Origin: Vulcaniibacterium thermophilum
GTDB lineage: Bacteria > Pseudomonadota > Gammaproteobacteria > Xanthomonadales > Xanthomonadaceae
DNA length: 64,000 bases
Assembly (NCBI RefSeq): GCF_007923255.1
Contig: NZ_VOHJ01000011.1
Coordinates: 21,007-85,006, forward strand
Direction: 5' to 3'
Positions within the stretch are counted from its first letter, which is position 1; the number at the start of each line of letters is the position of its first letter. The notes under the pieces are model-generated. The model ran no database searches and was not told where the DNA came from. It saw only the letters and a list, made by a program, of their open reading frames with translations. Made by a program: the position numbers and the translations under genes. This document shows positions 60,530-64,000 of the stretch, piece after piece.

Positions 60530-60716
60530 CGGGGCCGGTCTCCGGGCTTGCGGGCGGAGCGTTCTTCGCTCCCGCCGCGGCGCCTTCCCATGCGTCACGC
60601 ACAGTGGCCGATGCCGCGGCTTCGACTCGCTTACCGTTGCGGGGGCAGCGCCGGACTGGCCTTGCGGCGTCACCGGCTTCCCGTTTCAACCCCGGACACG
60701 CATGCCGGGGTCACCT
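60530..60716 (-). ncRNA. Cobalamin (AdoCbl-type) riboswitch of btuB
   Basis: On the minus strand, in order: GGGAAGCCGGTGACGCC, CAGTCCGGCGCTGCCCCCGC, AACGGTAAGCGAG, CGGCCACTG, ATGGGAAGGC, and CGCAAGCCCGGAGACCGGCC. These are the conserved blocks of cobalamin riboswitches, including the B12 box. The element ends about 130 bases before the btuB ATG, leaving room for an expression platform. High cobalamin should shut off btuB. Ends are approximate. Confidence 0.95.
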
Positions 60717-60804
60717 CGAAGCGCGCGCAGTGTAGGGGAAGCGGCGGGCCGGCGCAAAAGGCGCGGTGCCCTCCCTCGGAGCGCGCACGACGGGGCTTCG
60801 GCAC

Positions 60805-60834
60805 GAAAAAGGCCCGACGCGTCCGCGCCGGGCC
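60805..60834 (-). terminator. Intrinsic terminator of the serine hydrolase gene
   Basis: On the minus strand GGCCCGGCGC-GGAC-GCGTCGGGCC followed by TTTTTCG; a 10-bp stem with one mismatch, 22 bases after the stop at 60857. Confidence 0.88.
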
Positions 60835-60856
60835 CCGGGCCGCGCCCGTCTGCGGC

Positions 60857-62227
60857 TCACTCGGGCGATGCGTTCGCCTTGGTCGCGGTGGCGCCGGCAT
60901 CGCCCACGCCCGGCGTGGCCGGCGCGGCCTGCACGTAGAGCGTCGGATCCTCGATCTCGACGTCGAGCCAGCGTTCCGGCGGCAGGCCGAGCGCGCGGTC
61001 GAGGATGGTCGGCAGCAGGCCGGACGGCTGCGCGCTCTCGCTGTTCCAGAGGATGGCGATGCCGAGGTCCTGCTCCGGCACCAGCGCGACCAGACCGCGA
61101 TAGCCCTGCACCGCGCCGCCGTGGAACACCACGCGGTGTCCGGCGTAGTCGTACACGCGCCAGCCGAGCGCGTAGCCGGCCGAGGTGAGCCGGGTGCGGC
61201 GCCAGGACGAACCGCGGATCTCGCCGGGCGTGTCCACCAGCGGCTGGTGCAACGTCGCCAGCAGCGGCGCCGGCAGCACGTCCTGGCGATGGCCGAGCTG
61301 CGCAAGCAGCCACTGCGCCATGTCGCTGGCGCTGGCGTTGACGCCGGCGGCCGGCTGCACCTGGTAGTAGGTCGGCTTCGGCGTCAGCGACACCCAGCCG
61401 CCGCGCCCGTGCACGTGCGGCCGCGCCCAGCGCGGACTGGCGAGGATGCCTTCCAGCCCGATGCTGGCGTCGTTCATCCCCAGCGGCTTGAAGATGCGGC
61501 GCTGCACCTGCTGCGCGTAGAAGTCGCCGGTGGCGGCGAACACCACGTCGCCGATCAGGCTGAAGGCGACGTTCTGGTAGCCGTAGCAGGTGCGCGGCGC
61601 GCAGGCGAGCGGCGCGTTCGACAGCTTCTGGGTGAGCGTGTGGTAGTCGACGTAGCGCTCGAGGTCGCGGTCGTAGGTGTTGTGCGACAGCCCGAGCCGG
61701 TGGCTCAGCACGTCGGCGACGGTGATTTCCTGCGTCGCGTAGGGATCGCGCAGGCGGAACGAAGGCAGGTAATCGACCACACGGCTGTCCCAGCGCAGCG
61801 TGCCGTCGTGCACCAGCATGCCCGCCAGCGTCCCGGCGAACGCCTTCGACAGCGACGCCAGGCGGAACACCGTGTGCGCGTCCACCGGCTCGGGTGCGCG
61901 GGTGTCGGTGATGCCGTAGCCGCGCGCGCTGAGCACGCGCCCGTTGTGCACGATGGTCAGCGCCATGCCGGGCACGCGCTGGTCGGCGACCAGTTGCTGC
62001 GCCATCAGCTCGAAGTGGGCGACGTCGAAGCCGGGCGCCAGCGGCAGGGCCGGCGGCGGGCGGCGGGGGATGGCGGCAGGCGCCGGCTGACCCGCCGCGG
62101 CGCGTTGCGCCCCGCCTTCGGCGCGCAGCGCGGTCTGCGCCGGGGCGCCGAGGGTGAGCGTCAGCAGGAGGACCGAGGCTGCGATGCGCCGGTTGGCGCG
62201 GGAGCGCCCGTTCGCGTCGTCTTTCAT
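60857..62227 (-). CDS. Class C beta-lactamase-like serine hydrolase
   Basis: 456 residues from ATG 62227. A signal-like N-terminus (IAASVLLLTLTLGAPAQ) and a Pro-rich linker precede the domain (about 65-430). The SxxK motif is Ser125-Leu-Ser-Lys128 in FRLASLSKAF, the YxN motif is Tyr217-Gln-Asn219 in CYGYQNVAFSLIGDVV, and the third box is FHGGAVQGYRG. These proteins include esterases, D-aminopeptidases and penicillin-binding enzymes; the AmpC KTG is replaced by HGG, so a true beta-lactamase is less likely. Confidence 0.92.
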   Translation of the reverse strand: MKDDANGRSRANRRIAASVLLLTLTLGAPAQTALRAEGGAQRAAAGQPAPAAIPRRPPPALPLAPGFDVAHFELMAQQLVADQRVPGMALTIVHNGRVLSARGYGITDTRAPEPVDAHTVFRLASLSKAFAGTLAGMLVHDGTLRWDSRVVDYLPSFRLRDPYATQEITVADVLSHRLGLSHNTYDRDLERYVDYHTLTQKLSNAPLACAPRTCYGYQNVAFSLIGDVVFAATGDFYAQQVQRRIFKPLGMNDASIGLEGILASPRWARPHVHGRGGWVSLTPKPTYYQVQPAAGVNASASDMAQWLLAQLGHRQDVLPAPLLATLHQPLVDTPGEIRGSSWRRTRLTSAGYALGWRVYDYAGHRVVFHGGAVQGYRGLVALVPEQDLGIAILWNSESAQPSGLLPTILDRALGLPPERWLDVEIEDPTLYVQAAPATPGVGDAGATATKANASPE

Positions 62228-62299
62228 GGGTCGCAGCGCCTGCGTATGCTGGGACGGCGCCCGATCATAGCGCGCGTTTCAGGGGACGGGAGAGAAATC

Positions 62300-62893
62300 G
62301 TGTTCAGCCTCATGATTTTCCTGGGAATCGTGATCCTGCTCGCGCTCTGGGCGGTCGGGCTCTACAACGGCCTGGTGCGGCTGCGGAACGCCTTCCGCAA
62401 CGCGTTCGCCCAGATCGACGTGCAACTGCAGCGCCGGTTCGACCTGATCCCCAACCTGGTGGAGACCGCCAAGGGTTATCTGCGGCACGAGCGCGAGACC
62501 CTTGAGGCGGTGATCGCCGCCCGCAGCGCGGCCGTGGGCGGCCTGGCGGCGGCCAAGGCGCAGCCCGGCGATCCGGGCGCGATGGGCGAGCTGGCGGCGA
62601 CCCAGGGCGCGCTCAACGGCGCGCTGGGGCGCCTGCTGGCGGTGGCGGAGGCCTACCCGGACCTCAAGGCCAACCAGAACATGATGCAGCTCACCGAGGA
62701 GCTGACCAGCACCGAGAACAAGGTCGCGTTCGCCCGTCAGGCGTACAACGACGCGGTGATGGCCTACAACAACCGGCGCGAGGTGTTCCCGTCCAACATC
62801 GTCGCCGGCATGTTCGGCTTCGCCCCGGCGGCGCTGCTGGAGATCCCCGCGGACAAGGCCGAGGTCCGCGAGGCGCCGAAGGTGCAGTTCTGA
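62300..62893 (+). CDS. LemA family protein
   Basis: 197 residues from GTG 62300 (FSLMIFLGIVILLALWAVGLYNGLV), preceded by GGGAGAG; an ATG four codons later is the alternative. One N-terminal membrane helix, then an all-helical domain with LRNAFRNAFAQIDVQLQRRFDLIPNLVETAKGY and AFARQAYNDAVMAYNNRREVFPSNIVAGMFGF, both family hallmarks. LemA proteins are found beside M48 proteases, as here; the function is unclear but probably concerns membrane-protein quality control. Confidence 0.94.
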   Translation: MFSLMIFLGIVILLALWAVGLYNGLVRLRNAFRNAFAQIDVQLQRRFDLIPNLVETAKGYLRHERETLEAVIAARSAAVGGLAAAKAQPGDPGAMGELAATQGALNGALGRLLAVAEAYPDLKANQNMMQLTEELTSTENKVAFARQAYNDAVMAYNNRREVFPSNIVAGMFGFAPAALLEIPADKAEVREAPKVQF

Positions 62894-63011
62894 GGAGCGG
62901 CGCCGCGCGCGCGGACGCCCGGGCCCGCGTTTGCTGCCGGCACGCCGGGCGCCGGGCGCGACCGCGACTGCGTATCCCGGATCCGGACCCGGAACCCCAA
63001 GCCCGTCGCCC

Positions 63012-64000
63012 ATGAACTTCTTCGAGCGCCAAGCGGCCGCGCGTCGCGCCTCGACCTGGCTGGTGGCCCTGTTCGCGATGGCGGTGCTGGGCATCGTCGC
63101 CGCGGTGGATCTGGCGGTGTGGCTGTTCGTCGCCCGCTCGCCGGGGGCGCTGCTGCTGGCGGCGGCCGCGACGCTCGCGGTGATCGCGCTGGGCTCGCTG
63201 TACCGCATCGCCTCGCTGCGCGGCGGCGGCGAGACGGTCGCGCTGGAGCTGGGCGGCGTGCCGGTGCCCGAGGACACCACCGACCTGCACCTGCGGCGCC
63301 TGCGCAACGTGGTCGAGGAGATGGCGATCGCCTCCGGCGTGCCGGTGCCGCGCGTGTTCGTGCTGGAGCACGAGGCCGGGATCAACGCCTTCGCCGCCGG
63401 CTACGCGCCGAGCGATGCGGTGGTGGCGGTCACCCGCGGCGCGCTCGAGCGGCTCAACCGCGACGAGCTGCAGGGCGTGATCGCCCACGAGTTCGGCCAC
63501 ATCCTCAACGGCGACATGCGGCTGAACATCCGTCTGATCGGCGTGCTGTTCGGCATCCTGGTGCTGGCGCTGATCGGCCGCAAGATCCTCGAGCACGGCC
63601 GCTTCGGCGGCAGCGGGCGCAACAACAAGGGCGCGGGGGCGGTCCTGATCGCCGCGCTGGTGGCGATGGTGGTGGGCTACGTCGGGCTGTTCTTCGGCCG
63701 GCTGATCAAGGCCGGGGTGAGCCGCACGCGCGAGCGGCTGGCGGACGCCTCCGCGGTGCAGTTCACGCGGCAGACCCAGGGCCTGGCCGGCGCGCTGAAG
63801 AAGATCGCGGGCCTGGACGCGGGCTCGCGGCTCAACGAGCGCGGCAAGGCCGAGGAGGTCAGCCACATGCTGTTCGGCGACGGGCTCGGCCTGCGCGGAC
63901 TGTTCGCCACCCATCCGCCGCTGCTGGAGCGCATCCGCACGCTCGAACCGCAGTTCGACGCGCGCCAGCTCGCGGGCCTGAGCGAGCGCTGGCGCGCGAC
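63012..64000 (+). CDS. M48-family metallopeptidase (HtpX-like), 3'-truncated
   Basis: Starts at ATG 63012 and runs off the window; 329 residues are visible without a stop. N-terminal helices (about 17-37 and 45-63) are followed by a cytosolic zincin domain with NAFAAGYAPSDAVVAVTRGALERL, the zinc site VIAHEFGHILNGDMRLN, another pair of helices and the RERLADASAVQFTRQ segment bearing the third ligand Glu. The gene follows lemA by 118 bases. It would degrade damaged membrane proteins. Confidence 0.94.
   Translation, partial: MNFFERQAAARRASTWLVALFAMAVLGIVAAVDLAVWLFVARSPGALLLAAAATLAVIALGSLYRIASLRGGGETVALELGGVPVPEDTTDLHLRRLRNVVEEMAIASGVPVPRVFVLEHEAGINAFAAGYAPSDAVVAVTRGALERLNRDELQGVIAHEFGHILNGDMRLNIRLIGVLFGILVLALIGRKILEHGRFGGSGRNNKGAGAVLIAALVAMVVGYVGLFFGRLIKAGVSRTRERLADASAVQFTRQTQGLAGALKKIAGLDAGSRLNERGKAEEVSHMLFGDGLGLRGLFATHPPLLERIRTLEPQFDARQLAGLSERWRA

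Noticed and set aside
60857..62227. AmpC-type beta-lactamase (resistance gene)
   Set aside because: SxxK and YxN are present, but the third box is HGG instead of KTG and no ampR-like gene is adjacent; a general serine hydrolase is the safer call.
59270..62299. Open plus-strand frame of about 1000 codons leading into lemA
   Set aside because: It runs antisense to btuB, the riboswitch and the serine hydrolase; only the part from 62300 (LemA) shows protein-family sequence.

Overview
This is a GC-rich, densely packed chromosomal window. Gene order (fis-purH, accBC-prmA, the F1Fo-ATPase operon, a lipoylated E3 downstream of E2), the GGGAATC-type intergenic repeats and a type IV secretion effector of the XVIPCD class all point to a gammaproteobacterium of the Xanthomonadaceae/Lysobacteraceae (Lysobacter, Luteimonas, Xanthomonas relatives). 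The genus cannot be fixed from the sequence alone. No rRNA, tRNA, CRISPR array, prophage or insertion sequence was seen.

Layout. 1-13.3 kb: the 3' part of a sodium:alanine symporter, then a long minus-strand housekeeping cluster read right to left: an XRE regulator, cutA, dsbD, a TlpA-like thioredoxin, aroQ, a secreted hypothetical, accB, a four-helix-bundle gene, accC, a NYN-domain gene, prmA, a DUF3426 protein, fis and purH. 13.3-15.9 kb: groES-groEL behind a sigma-32 promoter and a CIRCE operator. 16.0-21.1 kb: an accessory island with a putative immunity lipoprotein, an HExxH-containing XVIPCD effector and a WG/Sel1-repeat protein. 21.3-33.5 kb: glnE, an ELM1-type protein, a nitroreductase, YceI, a pirin, LPS genes (glycosyltransferase, O-antigen ligase, lipid A acyltransferase), a Nei-like glycosylase, a VOC protein and OmpW. 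33.8-37.8 kb: pyruvate dehydrogenase E2 and E3 plus an Asp/Glu racemase. 38.4-45.7 kb: atpIBEFHAGDC with a clear sigma-70 promoter and terminator. 45.8-47.8 kb: gtrA and glmU. 48.0-55.8 kb: a minus-strand efflux operon (RND-type adaptor, small ORF, ABC ATPase, two FtsX/MacB-like permeases, sigma-54 response regulator, histidine kinase) preceded by a sigma-54 promoter and an upstream palindrome. 55.9-64.0 kb: glmS, a conserved hypothetical, btuB with a cobalamin riboswitch, a class C serine hydrolase, lemA and a truncated M48 protease.

The most interesting signals are: (1) the effector/immunity pair at 16.0-18.2 kb, an XVIPCD protein whose N-terminal half carries an HExxH zinc-protease-like motif; (2) a family of inverted GGGAATC repeat elements sitting inside otherwise tight operons (accB/accC, groES/groEL, atpA/atpG, atpD/atpC), one of which carries a four-helix-bundle gene that starts and ends inside the repeats; (3) an efflux operon that appears to be self-regulated through sigma-54; (4) a DsbD with a duplicated periplasmic alpha domain; (5) an E3 subunit whose interdomain linker looks derived from an intergenic repeat.

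All calls come from reading the sequence. Family names rest on motifs and gene order, and no database search was run.
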